Shown here one piece after another: positions 1-9,393 of a DNA stretch of 64,000 nucleotides (positions are counted from its first letter, which is position 1; the number at the start of each line of letters is the position of its first letter). Made by a program: the position numbers and the translations under genes. Source of the stretch: Provencibacterium sp. (GTDB taxonomy: Bacteria > Bacillota > Clostridia > Oscillospirales > Ruminococcaceae); assembly GCA_022792175.1 (NCBI GenBank), contig JAAWAN010000036.1, positions 1 through 64,000 on the forward strand, written 5' to 3'. The notes under the pieces were generated by a model. It did no database searches, was not told where the DNA came from, and was given only the letters and a program-made list of their open reading frames with translations.

Positions 1-209
1 GATTCTGCAATCTCAACAGATTTTGCATATTGGTATGCCTTTATTCTTTCAACATAGTAATCATGTTTTTCTCCGGCATCCTGTCCAAACACCGACAACA
101 TTATTTCATCAATTGAAAGAATCACTGCTTTGTGTGTTGAGCTGATTTTATTGGCATAAGTACTTTTTCCGCTACAAAGTTTGCCACACATAATAAAAAC
201 CTTAGACAT
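1..209 (-). CDS. P-loop AAA/kinase-like protein, N-terminal part (runs off window)
   Basis: The leftward frame starts at ATG 209 and is open to the window edge (about 69 residues seen). It begins MSKVFIMCGKLCSGKSTYA, a Walker A (GxxxxGKS/T) at residues 9-16, followed by a Walker-B-like LSIDEIM. This layout is typical of small AAA/zeta-toxin-like or nucleoside-kinase-like proteins. The upstream TGGAGGGAC is a ribosome site just before the ATG. The catalytic and lid regions are outside the window, so the substrate cannot be named. Confidence 0.7.
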   Translation of the reverse strand, partial: MSKVFIMCGKLCSGKSTYANKISSTHKAVILSIDEIMLSVFGQDAGEKHDYYVERIKAYQYAKSVEIAE

Positions 210-480
210 TAGTCCCTCCATAAATATCGATTTGTACTTGGGAAAATTATACCATACCCAATTACGAAAAACAATCCCCGTTCTACGTCAGTTCCGCCTA
301 TCCAGACGGTCAAGGGACGAGTAGTATTTTTTCGCAAAGGGCGCGAAAAAATCTCCACTTTTAACCCCTTGACCGTCTGGATTTTTGCCGTTGCCATTTC
401 GCCGACGAAAACGGGGAACAGGATTTTACAACTCTGCCCCCGCACCCTCGACCTCTTCCAAAGAACAGAATGGAGTGTAC
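210..480. repeat. Non-coding inverted-repeat element
   Basis: No convincing gene is seen here. 16-bp arms (301-316, starting TCCAGACGGTC, and their complement at 366-381) enclose a second hairpin (TTTTTTCGC / GCGCGAAAAAA) around 327-352. The layout is that of a nested cruciform, like small dispersed non-autonomous elements. A 91-codon leftward frame over the same bases is low-complexity and crosses the repeat, so I do not call it a gene. Confidence 0.5.
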
Positions 481-660
481 GCAATAGGGCTTGAAAAGGC
501 CTGGTTTTTAAGGCGTTGCAGACACGAAATTTTTATACTACCTACCCACGAAAACGGCTTTTAACCGTCCACAGGTGCGTTTTGCGCCCCTTTTCCCACC
601 CGTTTCCCGCCGCGCTGAAAAGTTTTGTGTCAATAACTCAAAAAAGCACTTGACAAAACG

Positions 661-1686
661 CTTCATGCTGGCCGTTTCCCTGCTGGTCGCGCTGGTGTTT
701 CGCACTGCTGCGCGTCTCTTGCTGGGGCTGTTTGGCCCCGATGAGGCTATCGGCTCGAACGCGGCGGCCTACCTGCGCTTGATAGCGCTCGGCTTCCCAT
801 TCCAGGCGGTGATGCTGTGCGTTACCGGCTTTCTGCAGGGGCAGGGCAATGTCAAAACGCTCGCGCTGGTGATGAACACGGTAAACATCCTCGTGAGCGG
901 AACGCTCATCTTCGGTCTTCTGGGGGCGCCGGCGCTGGGGCTGCGCGGGGCGGCGATCGGCCTCGTCTGCGCCCAGGGGACAGCCGCGGGCTGCGGGCTG
1001 TTCATCCTGCTGCGGCGCGGCGGCATGCTGCATGACATGCTGCGCGAGCGCTTTCGCCTGCAGCAGGACATCCTGGGCGATGTCCTGCGCATCGGCATCC
1101 CCTCGAGGCTGGAAACAATTTTCTGGCAGGCGGCCTCCATCGTTTTGAGCAGGGGCATCCTCTCCTCTGGCGATGTTGCCTTTGCCGCCAACCAGCTGGG
1201 CCTGCAGGCGGAATCGCTCTCGGAGATGCCGGTGCTGGGATTCGGCGTGGCGGCGACAACCTTTACCGGCCAGGCCCTGGGTGCCTGCGACAGGCGCCTG
1301 GGGCGGGAGTATATCCGGCAGATCCAGCGGGGGGCCATCGCGGTGATTGTATTCGGCTCCTGCATCCTGTTCCCCCGGCAGGCCATGCGGCTGCTGACCA
1401 ACGCCCCCGAGGTTATTGCGCTCGGCGCCATCTACCTGCGGCTAATGGGGCTCGTGCAGATACCGCAAAACCTGCAACGGGTCTATACGGGCGCGCTCAA
1501 GGGCGCTGGATTTTCCCGGCTGCCCATGCTGATCGGGGGGATCCGCATCCCGTTCGCGCTTTGCCTGACGACCTTTTTCCATACGAGCATCGTCGGCATA
1601 TGGGCGGTGGTCTGCGCCGATCAGAGCGTGCGCTTTTTGCTCAGTTACCTGTTCTACCGCAAGAAAAACTATGGGAAGACCTGCGA
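661..1686 (+). pseudogene. MATE-family efflux transporter fragment
   Basis: The translation from about 661 shows many hydrophobic helices and MATE-like stretches (GLFGPDEAIGSNAAAYLRL, GFLQGQGNVKTL, GVAATTFTGQALGA, GALKGAGFS). The multidrug/Na+ antiporter family usually has about 440-460 residues in 12 helices. Here the first two or three helices are missing and are replaced by unrelated residues encoded at 575-660. The C-terminus runs in frame, without a stop, into recombinase-like sequence near 1680. The gene is therefore cut at both ends and unlikely to work. The apparent 454-codon ORF (575-1939) is a chimera and should not be read as one protein. Confidence 0.8.
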
Positions 1687-2165
1687 GGCCGTAAAGCTTC
1701 GCAAGCTCTTCATTTGGCGTATCCGTGGGAATGTCAAACGATACCCGGATGGCTGGGGCGAAAAGGCACCGCTGACGGGCCTGATATGCTGTGCTGACTG
1801 CGGCGGCAAGATGTACGTTTACCGTATCTATAACGGCAAGAGGAATCCCTGGCACACTTGCTTCCGATATAGAAAAATGCCTGTGGGAACACTCCGCCCA
1901 CCCAGTACCGTATATATGAGAAGGCCGCAACCCGGGTAAGCTGCCTGATGCCAGATATGCCGCCCTAGATAAGCAGTATACCAAGGAGCGGGACGAATTT
2001 GCCGCAGAGATCGCAGACTTGAACAAGGCCGTCAGGGGATACGGGCAGGGAAAGAAATCAGCTGAGAAATGCAGCGCCTTGATTGACAGGTACCAGGGAT
2101 TTGGCACCATGACTACCACAATGCTGAATGAGTTTGTGGGGAGAGGATTTGCCTCCACAAACGTG
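1687..2165 (+). pseudogene. Large serine recombinase remnant (Tn4451/TnpX-like)
   Basis: Residues encoded from about 1687 (NVKRYPDGWGEKAPLTGL, then CCADCGGKMYVYR) match the recombinase zinc beta-ribbon region of large serine recombinases. A stop at 1937-1939 ends that frame. The coiled-coil and C-terminal part continue in another frame from 1941 (LPDARYAALDKQYTKERDEF ... ALIDRYQGF ... TTTMLNEFV). The catalytic N-terminal resolvase domain is absent. It is a dead fragment of an integrated element, broken by a frameshift and joined to the MATE fragment. Confidence 0.8.
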
Positions 2166-2296
2166 ACCAGAAGGGGAGCGGGCCGCGATTTTATGGCGAT
2201 AAATGGTGCGTTTTTATATTAACTGAAAAGAAATTTTAAAAGCCATCTATAAATAACGCCTATATGTTGTATTTTCAGATTGTCATTTTTATAAGC

Positions 2297-2343
2297 AGCA
2301 CAAAGCGGTCAAAGATTCTAAATATCTTTGACCGCTTTGTGCT
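2297..2343. terminator. Perfect 20-bp hairpin terminator
   Basis: AGCACAAAGCGGTCAAAGAT pairs perfectly with its complement across a 7-nt loop. It is followed on the + strand by TTCATTTTTTC and flanked on the other side by ATTTTTAT, so it could stop transcription from either direction. Confidence 0.75.
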
Positions 2344-2410
2344 TTCATTTTTTCTTTCTATCATTGTTCAAATGAAGCACTTGCCCAGCGTGTGTGGTTT
2401 TCTCCATACA

Positions 2411-2450
2411 AAAAGAGCTGCCAGCCGGAAATCCCTTTGGCAGCTCTTTT
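2411..2450 (-). terminator. Terminator of the nag-type operon
   Basis: A 13-bp stem (AAAAGAGCTGCCA / TGGCAGCTCTTTT) lies about 105 bp after the stop of the last leftward operon gene. On the minus strand it ends in a U-rich tract, as expected for an intrinsic terminator. Confidence 0.8.
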
Positions 2451-2555
2451 CTGTTTTTTGATATTTTTCGTCTTACTTTGCACTGCACCCGGCAAATAGA
2501 CGCAACAGCTCTGCCAAAAGGAGCTAGGCTGCAGACAGCCGGCCTCGGTGCATGC

Positions 2556-3803
2556 TTACCTGTCCAGGGCTCTTTCCGGCATCAGCTCGCTGATTTGCAC
2601 CTGACGCCCTTCCTTCATCGAGCGGTTGGCCGCAATGCCAATCATAATCGACATTGCCCCGGCGCGCGAATCGGCTATCTGTTCCAGCGGGTCCTCGTTG
2701 TAGCCGCGCAGCAGCATCTCCAACAGTCGGATATCGCCTCCGTTGTGCCCCGGAGCATTCACAAAGGTGCCTGGCTGTCCGTAGTCCACCCGCTCGCCGC
2801 GGCGGTTATAAACGGCGAGGTGATAGGTTTCCTGGCCCTGATAGTAGCCAATGCCGGTTTGATGTTCGGCAATCAACCGGCCCTTTGCACCATTTAAAAC
2901 CAGTCGGTAACCCTCATAAGGGGAGTGGGCGGTCAACGAATAGCTCATAACTGTGCCGCCGCTGTATTGCACATTGAGCGCAACCGAATCTTCGATATCG
3001 ATTTCATCCGAAAAGACACACCGGTCGCGGAAATAGCCGTCTGTATCCTCCGTTTCATAATAGAGCTTTCGCAGTTGGTCGTTCGCCGTAATATCCAGGT
3101 AAAACTCGCAGCTGCCCTTATCCGGGCAGTTCAGACAGCGCTGTGAGCGCCGCTCGGGCTTTGACCCATAAAATCGGCGGCTTCCGAAGGCGTTGACCGC
3201 CTGCGGCTCCTGCGCCAGCAGCCAGTTGGCAATATCAAAATGATGGGTAGATTTATGAACCAGCAGGCTGCCGGAATTTTCGCGGCGGCGATGCCAGCGG
3301 CGGAAATAGTCCGCACCGTGCGAGGTATCCAGATACCATTCATAATGGACACTCAGGATATCGCCTACCGCGTCGGAAGAAACCAGCTCCTTGACCCGAG
3401 CGAAGAAGGGCATGAAGCGACAGTTAAAGGTCACCGTTACCTTGCGCCCGGTGCGCTTCTCAGCCTCGGCAATCTGCGCATATTTTTCGGCATCGACCGT
3501 CAGAGGCTTTTCCGAAATCACATCGCACCCGGCCTCCAGTGCACGGATGATGTAGGTATGATGGGTACAGTCCATCGAAACGACCAAAACGGTATCTGGC
3601 TTTTCGGCGGCAAGCATGGCGTCAAAGTCCCGGTAAACGGTACAGCCCTCCAGTCCGGCGATTTCTATCATCGCCGCAGCGCGCTTTTCGTTGGGGTCAT
3701 ACACCCCCGTTAGCCGGGCGCAGTCCTGAAAATGCTGCCGGATGTTGGCGGCATACATTGAGGTTGCGCGGCTGCCCGCTCCGACCATCACATATTTTTT
3801 CAT
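2556..3803 (-). CDS. Gfo/Idh/MocA-family oxidoreductase (Cys-cluster type)
   Basis: This 415-residue protein is a predicted cytoplasmic NAD(P)-dependent sugar oxidoreductase. A Rossmann N-terminus opens MVGAGSRATS and carries the family EKP motif at 98-100. The second-half signature KSTHHFD (184-190) holds the histidine and aspartate expected at the sugar site. An insertion at 222-235 carries three cysteines (C223, C226, C232), more than in most paralogs, and may bind a metal; that is inference. The start has a strong AGGAGG site. It is the last gene of the operon, 17 bp after nagB, and probably acts on an amino-sugar derivative. The substrate is unknown. Confidence 0.88.
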   Translation of the reverse strand: MKKYVMVGAGSRATSMYAANIRQHFQDCARLTGVYDPNEKRAAAMIEIAGLEGCTVYRDFDAMLAAEKPDTVLVVSMDCTHHTYIIRALEAGCDVISEKPLTVDAEKYAQIAEAEKRTGRKVTVTFNCRFMPFFARVKELVSSDAVGDILSVHYEWYLDTSHGADYFRRWHRRRENSGSLLVHKSTHHFDIANWLLAQEPQAVNAFGSRRFYGSKPERRSQRCLNCPDKGSCEFYLDITANDQLRKLYYETEDTDGYFRDRCVFSDEIDIEDSVALNVQYSGGTVMSYSLTAHSPYEGYRLVLNGAKGRLIAEHQTGIGYYQGQETYHLAVYNRRGERVDYGQPGTFVNAPGHNGGDIRLLEMLLRGYNEDPLEQIADSRAGAMSIMIGIAANRSMKEGRQVQISELMPERALDR

Positions 3804-3820
3804 CGCTTTTTTCCTCCTGC

Positions 3821-4555
3821 TTACCTTTTCAGCAGCGCAGCCGATTCCTCATCCAGATACAAAAACCAGGCAGCGTGCTCGCGCAGTTTGGTGGCGGGAA
3901 CCAGGTTGGTCACCTCGGGGGCCTCCAGCGTATCGCGCACCGCTTTGGCCTTTACCGCATGTGGAACAACCGAAACAACCGAATGACAGGAAAACAGCTG
4001 ATGTACGGTTGCGCTGATCGCTTTCTTTGGCACCTCTTCCACCGAAGGGAACCAGCCTTCCCCCACCTGCTGCGCACGGCACTTGGGGTCGAGCGTAACG
4101 ACATGGTAGGCGGCAGTCGTTTCAAAATCGGCGGGCGGGTCGTTAAAGGCGATATGCCCGTTTTCCCCGATGCCGATGACCCCGATATCGATCGGCCTCT
4201 CGCGGATGGAGGCGCTGATCTCGGCAATGGTTTTTTCTACATCTCCCTCGCCGCTGATATAGTGCATGCGCCGGCTGCCGACTCTGTCAATAAAGCGCTC
4301 CCTGAGGTATTTGCGAAAGCTCGCCTTGTGGGTAATCGGAAGGCCGACATATTCATCCAGATGGTAGATTTCCACCTTGTCCCAGGGAATATCCAGCTTT
4401 ACCAGCGCCTCAAAAAACTCGAATTGCGATTGCCCGGTCGATACCATCATGCGCGCTTCGCCCCGCTTGGAAACCGCCTCATCGATCAACTCCCTGACCT
4501 TTTCAGCCGCCAGTGCGCCCATCTCCTCCGGAGTCCTGGAAATACTCAAATTCAT
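3821..4555 (-). CDS. nagB: Glucosamine-6-phosphate deaminase
   Basis: This enzyme converts glucosamine-6-phosphate to fructose-6-phosphate and ammonia, feeding amino sugars into glycolysis. Family motifs are clear: MVSTGQSQFEFFEAL near the N-terminus, the catalytic-aspartate segment HLDEYVGL, and IGENGHIAFNDP, which carries the catalytic triad region. I chose the ATG at 4555 (MNLSISRTPEEM; 244 residues) because AAAGGAACG lies at proper spacing and because this length fits the family. A longer open frame to 4618 would run into nagA. It sits 29 bp after nagA in the operon. Confidence 0.95.
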   Translation of the reverse strand: MNLSISRTPEEMGALAAEKVRELIDEAVSKRGEARMMVSTGQSQFEFFEALVKLDIPWDKVEIYHLDEYVGLPITHKASFRKYLRERFIDRVGSRRMHYISGEGDVEKTIAEISASIRERPIDIGVIGIGENGHIAFNDPPADFETTAAYHVVTLDPKCRAQQVGEGWFPSVEEVPKKAISATVHQLFSCHSVVSVVPHAVKAKAVRDTLEAPEVTNLVPATKLREHAAWFLYLDEESAALLKR

Positions 4556-4584
4556 TTTCAACGTTCCTTTCCTCAAAATATATT

Positions 4585-5811
4585 TTAGTGGGCCTGCCTG
4601 CCCGCCCCCTCCTGCCATCCGGTTTCATCCGCATAAACGGTGTGCCCTTTTACCAGGGTGCGGGTAACGTTTACCTGCTCGTCAAACAGGATCACATCCG
4701 CATCATACCCCGGGGCAAGGATGCCCTTGTCCACCGCACCGATCAGCTTTGCGGGATTGGCAGTACCCATGCGCACCGCCTCGCACAGCGGCACGCCGGC
4801 CAGCATATGCATATTGCGCACCTGCCGGGAGATGGTGGCGATACTGCCGGCAAAGGAAAGCCGGTCCATCAGTTTCATTACGCCATCCTCCAGGATGGCC
4901 GGCACCCCGTTTTTCTGGATGTAGATTTCCCCCTCCTTTGCTTCGGTCGCCGAAGCGCCCAGCCCATCGGTAATCAGCACGATGCGCGCACAGCCTTTAC
5001 AGTGGACAATGAAGCGCAGCAGCTCGGGCGGCAGATGCTTGCCATCTGCAATCACCTGAACGGTAAGTGCATCGCTGCAAAGTCCCGCCTCTACAACGCC
5101 CGCCACCCGGTAGGCGCCCACCCGGTGGGTCAGCGAGCAGCCGGAGTAAATGTGGGTCACATCACTGTATCCATATTCCATAGCCTGCTCCACCTCGGCA
5201 AAGGTGGCATCCGAGTGGGCAATTGAAGCGGTAATTCCCCGCCGGGTGATCTCCCGGCCGAGCGCGAAACCGCCGGGGATTTCCGGGGCGGCGCCCATCA
5301 TGCGCACCCCGTCCCACCGGTCAAGCAGCGCCGATACGTTTTCGGCATCCGGCTCGATGATATACTCCGGCGCCTGTGCGCCGCGCTGGCTCTGCGCCAA
5401 AAACGGTCCCTCCAGATGGGCTCCGAGAATATGCACATCCCCATTCTTTTCACACAGCGCCTGCGCCTGCCGGATACTGTCGAGCGCGGCACACAGCGCT
5501 GGGACGGGGGAAGCGAGCGTTGTCGGCAGCAGCGAGGTGGTGCCATAGCGGCAGTGCGCCCTGCAAAGCGCCGAGATCTCCTCCGCAGGCGCGCCCATGA
5601 CTTCATAGCCGCCCCCACCGTGGACGTGGACATCAATAAAGCCGGGTGCGATATAGCACCCCCTGGCTTCGATGATCTCCATCTCCCCGTCAGGCGGCGC
5701 CTCCCCGGGAGCAAGCAGACCGAGTATCTTTCCATTCTCAATCAGCAGACTGCTCTGCGGGAGCGAACGGTAGGGCGTCAGCAGCGTGCCGCCCCTGATC
5801 CATGTTTTCAA
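4585..5811 (-). CDS. nagA: N-acetylglucosamine-6-phosphate deacetylase
   Basis: It removes acetate from GlcNAc-6-phosphate, the step before NagB. The 408-residue amidohydrolase shows the metal-site segment GFIDVHVHGGGGYEVM, the LEGPFL segment and ITDGLGASATEAKEG. The start is TTG at 5811, with AGGAGG 7 bp upstream. The stop of the sensor kinase overlaps it (TTGA), so the two are translationally coupled. No GlcNAc kinase or PTS gene is present in this operon, so the source of the phosphorylated substrate is not explained locally. Confidence 0.95.
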   Translation of the reverse strand: MKTWIRGGTLLTPYRSLPQSSLLIENGKILGLLAPGEAPPDGEMEIIEARGCYIAPGFIDVHVHGGGGYEVMGAPAEEISALCRAHCRYGTTSLLPTTLASPVPALCAALDSIRQAQALCEKNGDVHILGAHLEGPFLAQSQRGAQAPEYIIEPDAENVSALLDRWDGVRMMGAAPEIPGGFALGREITRRGITASIAHSDATFAEVEQAMEYGYSDVTHIYSGCSLTHRVGAYRVAGVVEAGLCSDALTVQVIADGKHLPPELLRFIVHCKGCARIVLITDGLGASATEAKEGEIYIQKNGVPAILEDGVMKLMDRLSFAGSIATISRQVRNMHMLAGVPLCEAVRMGTANPAKLIGAVDKGILAPGYDADVILFDEQVNVTRTLVKGHTVYADETGWQEGAGRQAH

Positions 5812-7547
5812 TCCTTATCCTCCTTTTCCTGCGTTTGTCCGATACGAATAACGACTGTCGTTCCCAGCGTTTCCCGGCTGTAAATGCGCACCTCAGTCGC
5901 GCCGGAGAAAAGAAGCGACAGACGCTTCGCAATGTTGTAAAGCCCGATCCGATTGGTCATGTCGCTAGCATGCAGACTTTCCCGCACCTGGTGCAGCCGC
6001 TCGCGCGTCATCCCAGCGCCGTTGTTATATACCCGCAGGATCAGCACACTGCCACGCTGATGGATGCGTATGCGTATCCGGCAGAAGCCGGGCTTTTCCT
6101 TAATGCCGTGGTATACGCTGTTCTCGATAAGCGGCTGCAGCAAAAGCTTGGGCACCTGCTGGCTGCTGAGCACCGGGTCAACACGCCAGTCGACATCGAA
6201 CTTATTCACATAGCGGTTCTGCAAAATCTGGATATAGCTTTTGGAGACCTCCATTTCCTTCTGCAGGGAAACCATCTCATGCGGGTCAGAAAGGGAGTAG
6301 CGCATGATGTCTGCCAGGCTTTCCAGCATTTCGGAAACGGTGTTTTCCCCGTGGGTAAGACCGATGCTCTCCCATTTGATGACCTCCAGCGTGTTAAACA
6401 AAAAGTGGGGATTAATCTGCGACTGCAGCGCCAGGATTTCCATAATGCGCAGCTGATACTGCTGAGAAGCAATTGTCAGCTCCAGGTTGGTCTTTTCGAT
6501 ATATTCCCGCAGAATGCTCTCGAGGAAATAGTCATATTCATCCGGACGCTTTTCAGAGTAGACAAAGCCCTCCGGGCTACGGCTGTTAATCACCCGGATA
6601 ACCATGAGCGCCCGCGCATATTTGTGCCGGGTCACGATCAGGGCCATGCCCAGTGAAAGGACAAAACACACCGCAAGCACGATGAGCTGTATCTGAAGCA
6701 GCGGCATGATGGCCTGGAAAAGCATGGCATAGGGGATCTTGGAGACAAACGTCCAGCCGAAGCGGCGGGAGGAGATTTCAGCGCGCATGCACAGAGACTC
6801 CTGCGTGCTTTTTTCCCCGTTCTGCCGGTAGGTCAGCAGCGTCTGGCCGCGGTCATCCAAAATGGAAATTTCCTGGCCTGGCAGCAGCCGGAGCGAATCG
6901 AGCAGCGCACGGATTTTTCGCTTCTCCACGTTTTCTACGATGACGCCCATCTCCCGCATCCCGCGGGGAACCAGCATGCGGCAGCGCGAGATAATTTCAG
7001 TCGGTTTTTCAAAGCTGTAGCGCTGAATGAAGCGCGACTCGGTCCAGACCTGGTCACTCTCCCGGTGCTGCAGATAGCTCTCATACCAGGCAGTGTCGAA
7101 ATACTCCTCGAGAGAAACGATCTGGCTCACATCGGTCGCGATAAAGCGCTCATAATCGTTTTTGACATAGACATAGACAGATTGTATATAAGGGATGGAA
7201 TTGGCCGTACTGGAAACAAAGCGGCGAAACCGCTCCGTTTCCAGCCGGGCCTCGCGGTCATCATAGTTTTCTCCATTGAAGATCTCCTGTATCCGGTCGA
7301 AGGAGCCGGTATCCTGGCAGACGGCCAATGCAACGGTATCCACGCTCCCGAAGAGTATCTCAATCGTCTGCATCGCCTGCGCGAGCATATTGTTGCTCTG
7401 CCGAATGGCCGACTCTATCTCCCGGTGTATGAGCAGCGCCCCACTGACGGCACTAAGCAGAAAGGCGACCAACAGCATCGGCAAAAAAATGGAGGAGAAT
7501 TTCTGCAGGAACAGCCCCCTGCGGCTGGGCAATGTGCGCGGCGTCAC
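5808..7547 (-). CDS. YesM-type sensor histidine kinase
   Basis: This 579-residue membrane kinase is paired with the adjacent AraC-type regulator. The N-terminal helix (about 17-40), an extracytoplasmic sensor domain and a second helix (about 286-306) precede a cytoplasmic kinase core. INPHFLFNTLE at about residue 380 is the phospho-acceptor H box of the His_kinase family, and QPLIENSVYHGI at about 475 is the N box. The start is GTG, overlapping the regulator stop by 4 bp (GTGA). Relatives usually sense extracellular sugars and control the linked ABC transporter, so this pair probably regulates the operon it sits in. Confidence 0.9.
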   Translation of the reverse strand: MTPRTLPSRRGLFLQKFSSIFLPMLLVAFLLSAVSGALLIHREIESAIRQSNNMLAQAMQTIEILFGSVDTVALAVCQDTGSFDRIQEIFNGENYDDREARLETERFRRFVSSTANSIPYIQSVYVYVKNDYERFIATDVSQIVSLEEYFDTAWYESYLQHRESDQVWTESRFIQRYSFEKPTEIISRCRMLVPRGMREMGVIVENVEKRKIRALLDSLRLLPGQEISILDDRGQTLLTYRQNGEKSTQESLCMRAEISSRRFGWTFVSKIPYAMLFQAIMPLLQIQLIVLAVCFVLSLGMALIVTRHKYARALMVIRVINSRSPEGFVYSEKRPDEYDYFLESILREYIEKTNLELTIASQQYQLRIMEILALQSQINPHFLFNTLEVIKWESIGLTHGENTVSEMLESLADIMRYSLSDPHEMVSLQKEMEVSKSYIQILQNRYVNKFDVDWRVDPVLSSQQVPKLLLQPLIENSVYHGIKEKPGFCRIRIRIHQRGSVLILRVYNNGAGMTRERLHQVRESLHASDMTNRIGLYNIAKRLSLLFSGATEVRIYSRETLGTTVVIRIGQTQEKEDKD

Positions 7548-8290
7548 AATATGTGCTCCCGGCGGTAGTCGGTGGGATTCATTCCATAAAAGCGCTTAAA
7601 AATCTTCAGAAAGCTTTTGGGGTTTTTATAGCCCACCATTTCGCTGATCTCATAGATTCGGTGGTCGCTGCCAGTCAGCAGCTCTGCGGCGGCATCCATT
7701 CGCACCTTAAGCAGCAGCTCATAGAAATTCTGGCCGGTTTTCTGCTTGAAAAGCCGGGAAAGATAATAGGGATTCATGTGGACAATATCGGCCGCCTGCT
7801 GCAGGGAAAGCGTGCGGTATTGCTCATAGATCAGGCTTTTCAGCTGGTTGATGACGCCCGTATCCATCGCCGGCACTTCCGGGGCCAGCGGCTGGGCAAG
7901 ACGGGCCTCCTCATCGAGATCCTGCTTAAGCTTAGAAAAGGTGGCATACAGCTCCTTGTATTTGGTGGGCTTAAGCAGATAATCCCGAACGCCGAAGCGA
8001 ATCGCCTTATGCGCATATTCAAATTCCCGATATCCGCTCAGGAGAACCACCTTCACACCGGACATCCCGCTTTCCTCCATCATTTCCAACAGCTCCATGC
8101 CGTTCACAACCGGCATCATGATATCGCACAAAATGACATCCACCCGCTCGTCACCGAGCATAAAATCAAAAGCCTCCTGCCCGTCCGCCGCAAGTTTTAT
8201 CACGCTGAAGCCCAGCTCATCCCATGGAAAATAGCTGGAAATTCCCGCGCGGATCTTCTCCTCGTCATCCACAATCATCAGGTTGTACAG
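7544..8290 (-). CDS. YesN-type response regulator, AraC output domain (probable CTG start)
   Basis: The receiver domain (about 1-120) has the acidic pocket VDDEE and the phospho-acceptor region VILCDIMMP. Two AraC helix-turn-helix motifs occupy the last 100 residues (QAADIVHMNPYYLSRLFK; SEMVGYKNPKSFLKIFKRF). The first ATG (8278) would remove the beginning of strand 1 and has no ribosome site at usable distance. CTG at 8290 gives the canonical MYNLMIVDDE opening with GGAGG 7 bp upstream, and an in-frame TAA lies just before it. I therefore propose CTG as start (248 residues). It overlaps the kinase by 4 bp. Confidence 0.88.
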   Translation of the reverse strand: MYNLMIVDDEEKIRAGISSYFPWDELGFSVIKLAADGQEAFDFMLGDERVDVILCDIMMPVVNGMELLEMMEESGMSGVKVVLLSGYREFEYAHKAIRFGVRDYLLKPTKYKELYATFSKLKQDLDEEARLAQPLAPEVPAMDTGVINQLKSLIYEQYRTLSLQQAADIVHMNPYYLSRLFKQKTGQNFYELLLKVRMDAAAELLTGSDHRIYEISEMVGYKNPKSFLKIFKRFYGMNPTDYRREHIL

Positions 8291-8382
8291 GAGACCACCT
8301 CCAAGCCGTTACGGATCTTCCGCTTTAGGATACAGCGTCCTGCCCCTTTTAGCAAGCAGGTTGTTTTGCCAGGACCCATACC

Positions 8383-9375
8383 CTACATCCATTGGTGCCG
8401 GATGGCCTGCCGCTCCAGCTCCAGCGCCTGCCGGGTCGTATAGAGGATATCTTCACCGGTTATGCAGCTTTTTTTCTCTTGAATGCGCTGCAGGAAATCC
8501 TCCGTTTCATCCATCCCGGCCGGCGGGAGCGGGCGGCTTTCAGTCTCCCCGCAGGGGGAATAGACGATGAGCTCCGGCCGGCGGGTGAGCGGATCGCCAC
8601 TCGCACGCACCTCGGCGCATCCCTTCGTGCAGGTACAGAAGATGCGGATATCCCCCCAGTTCCAGTGTCCTTCGGCCATGTGCCAGTCAACGCGAAGATA
8701 ACCTCCTACCCGCCCGGTACAGAGCGAAGCGGTCGCCAGGTCATAAAAACCCGGGTACTGCGGCAGGATGGTTTTAAAGATATCCGCGCTTTCTATCCGG
8801 GCCGGCTCCCGTCCGCCCAGCCAGTAAAAGAGGTCAAGGCTGTGGGTAAACAGATCTGCCGCCACGCCGCCGCCGCGCTGGGGGTCAAAATGCCAGTCCG
8901 GGCGCTTTTCAGGCGTCAGCTTATGGGGGTTAAAAATTTCCATCTGGATCAGCTCACCGATTTCTCCGCTTTTCAGCAGCGCGCGAAGCCCCTGTACCGC
9001 AGGCAAAAAGCGGACGGTGAACATCGCCCCCACCTGCACATGGCCGGCCCGGATGATACGCTCAAGTTTCTCCAGCCCGGCCTCATCCACAGCGAGCGGT
9101 TTGTCGCTCATCACATGCACGCCCTGTTTTTCGCACAGGCGGATCATCTGTATGCGCTGGTTGCTCGGGGCAAAGGTGCCCGCCAGATGGATATCCCGGC
9201 TAAAAAGCGCATCGGGGGTGGAAAGCAGCGGTGCCTGAAACTTTTCGGCGAGCGCCGCGGCGTTTTCGGTCCCATCCTGCAGAATGCCGGCCAGCATGCC
9301 GCCGGCACGCTGCATGCTCTCGCAAAAACCGAAAACATGTCCATGCGCACAGCCCAAAAGACCATAACGAAGCAT
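8383..9375 (-). CDS. Gfo/Idh/MocA-family oxidoreductase
   Basis: This is a 330-residue predicted sugar oxidoreductase. The Rossmann start MLRYGLLGCAHGHVFGF and DKPLAVDEAG (the EKP equivalent, here DKP) identify the family. GGGVAADLFTHSLDLFYWL carries the substrate-site aspartate/histidine pattern. It is one of three paralogs in the operon and lies 18 bp after the preceding one, with a GGAGG ribosome site. The DKP variant and the HGH in the nucleotide-binding loop set it apart from its neighbours. The substrate is unknown. Confidence 0.87.
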   Translation of the reverse strand: MLRYGLLGCAHGHVFGFCESMQRAGGMLAGILQDGTENAAALAEKFQAPLLSTPDALFSRDIHLAGTFAPSNQRIQMIRLCEKQGVHVMSDKPLAVDEAGLEKLERIIRAGHVQVGAMFTVRFLPAVQGLRALLKSGEIGELIQMEIFNPHKLTPEKRPDWHFDPQRGGGVAADLFTHSLDLFYWLGGREPARIESADIFKTILPQYPGFYDLATASLCTGRVGGYLRVDWHMAEGHWNWGDIRIFCTCTKGCAEVRASGDPLTRRPELIVYSPCGETESRPLPPAGMDETEDFLQRIQEKKSCITGEDILYTTRQALELERQAIRHQWM

Positions 9376-9393
9376 CTGTCTGTCCTCCTTTAA

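Noticed and set aside
209-484. A 91-codon frame downstream of the kinase gene start
   Set aside because: It lies within the nested inverted repeats, is Arg/Thr-rich and without a ribosome site; I treat it as non-coding repeat sequence.
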